From NCBI RefSeq assembly GCF_000241305.1, contig NZ_BAEH01000094.1:1-64000 (forward strand): a stretch of DNA of 64,000 nt, given 5' to 3'. Below the pieces are notes generated by a model. That model saw only the letters and a program-made list of their open reading frames with translations, was not told the DNA's origin and made no database searches. The stretch comes from Gordonia effusa NBRC 100432. Lineage in GTDB: Bacteria > Actinomycetota > Actinomycetes > Mycobacteriales > Mycobacteriaceae. Every line of letters starts with the position of its first letter. Within the stretch, counting starts at the first letter, position 1. This document shows positions 63,697 through 64,000 of this stretch, in pieces. A program made the position numbers and the translations under genes.

Positions 63697-64000
63697 CTAC
63701 CGTCGGTTAATACTCATCCCAGCTGCCGCGAGCAACAGCGCCACCAGCGCCGCGACCAGGCCGATGAGCACCCGCTTGGACCAGTTGGTTTGGTCCTCGG
63801 TTCCCGACGCCGTGTGATGTGACGCCTTCTCGGGATCTGCCGCGACAGTGGGTTTATCCGACGATGAATTCGCCGGCTCGACCAGGGTTCCGACGGCGTC
63901 GCTATCGGGTGCGGTGAAACCGTAGTCAAACATCTGCTTCGCCTGATCCCAATAGTCGTTGGACGTCTTGCTGTTGAGGCCGTACATCTGCACGATGACC
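63697..64000 (-). CDS. D-alanyl-D-alanine carboxypeptidase (PBP5-type), C-terminal fragment
   Basis: The gene continues past the window's right edge; only the last 100 or so codons are present. 'MYGLNSKTSNDYWDQAKQMF' resembles the end of the actinobacterial DacB1-type carboxypeptidase domain (Rv3330), followed by a Ser/Thr/Asp-rich linker and one C-terminal membrane helix (about 22 residues) ending in Asn-Arg-Arg. It would trim peptidoglycan stem peptides and be anchored by the helix. The catalytic Ser-x-x-Lys is outside the window. Confidence 0.85.
   Translation of the reverse strand, partial: VIVQMYGLNSKTSNDYWDQAKQMFDYGFTAPDSDAVGTLVEPANSSSDKPTVAADPEKASHHTASGTEDQTNWSKRVLIGLVAALVALLLAAAGMSINRR

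Overview
The window is a high-GC, densely packed actinobacterial chromosome segment. Its gene content and order place it in the mycolic-acid-bearing Mycobacteriales. Markers include an MspA-type porin, a WhiB3-like regulator, SigD with its RsdA anti-sigma factor, ImuA'/ImuB/DnaE2, GuaB3 and a ChoD-like GMC oxidase. The order alr - tsaE - tsaB - rimI - tsaD - groES, whiB3, sigD - rsdA, guaB - guaB3 - choD - guaA and trpS - yihY matches the Mycobacterium tuberculosis Rv3330-Rv3436 neighbourhood. I cannot name the genus from sequence alone. No rRNA, tRNA, CRISPR array, transposase or prophage was seen.

Layout. 1-6.6 kb: end of glmS, NAD(P)HX repair, alanine racemase, and the t6A tRNA-modification operon (tsaE-tsaB-rimI-tsaD). 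6.6-9.2 kb: MarR regulator with divergent efflux pump, then a CIRCE-controlled groES that ends in a strong terminator with no groEL behind it. 9.2-19.9 kb: whiB3, sigD/rsdA, guanine nucleotide genes (guaB, guaB3, guaA) and a GMC oxidoreductase. 19.9-27.6 kb: an accessory cassette on the minus strand, read here as an undescribed SdpA/SdpB-like peptide-toxin or RiPP system. It holds a 71-residue precursor, an HTTM protein, an alpha/beta-hydrolase-like protein that may lack its catalytic His, an SdpA-like membrane protein, a membrane M23 peptidase and a heterodimeric ABC exporter, headed by an MspA-like porin. 28-33 kb: a Lia-like envelope-stress locus (PspC/LiaF-like protein, PspC-sensor kinase, LuxR regulator) and a Ser/Thr kinase. 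33-48 kb: radical SAM protein, HxlR/MFS pair, SOS-controlled ImuA'-ImuB and DnaE2, a two-domain acyl-CoA reductase-like SDR, methyltransferases and TetR regulators. 48-56 kb: TrmL, FolD, an Hsp70-like membrane protein, and metX/metY under a SAM-IV riboswitch. 56-64 kb: thioesterase, an MgtC gene behind an M-box magnesium riboswitch and a 22-codon leader ORF, iron-box-associated bfr/bfd, an MFS pump, xthA, trpS, yihY and the end of a D,D-carboxypeptidase gene.

The most novel items are the peptide-toxin cassette (about 19.9-26.8 kb, with its porin to 27.6 kb), the M-box plus short leader ORF ahead of mgtC, and a pair of dispersed about 68-bp palindromic repeats (48.8 and 59.2 kb). All family names come from motif recognition and recalled synteny, not from database searches.
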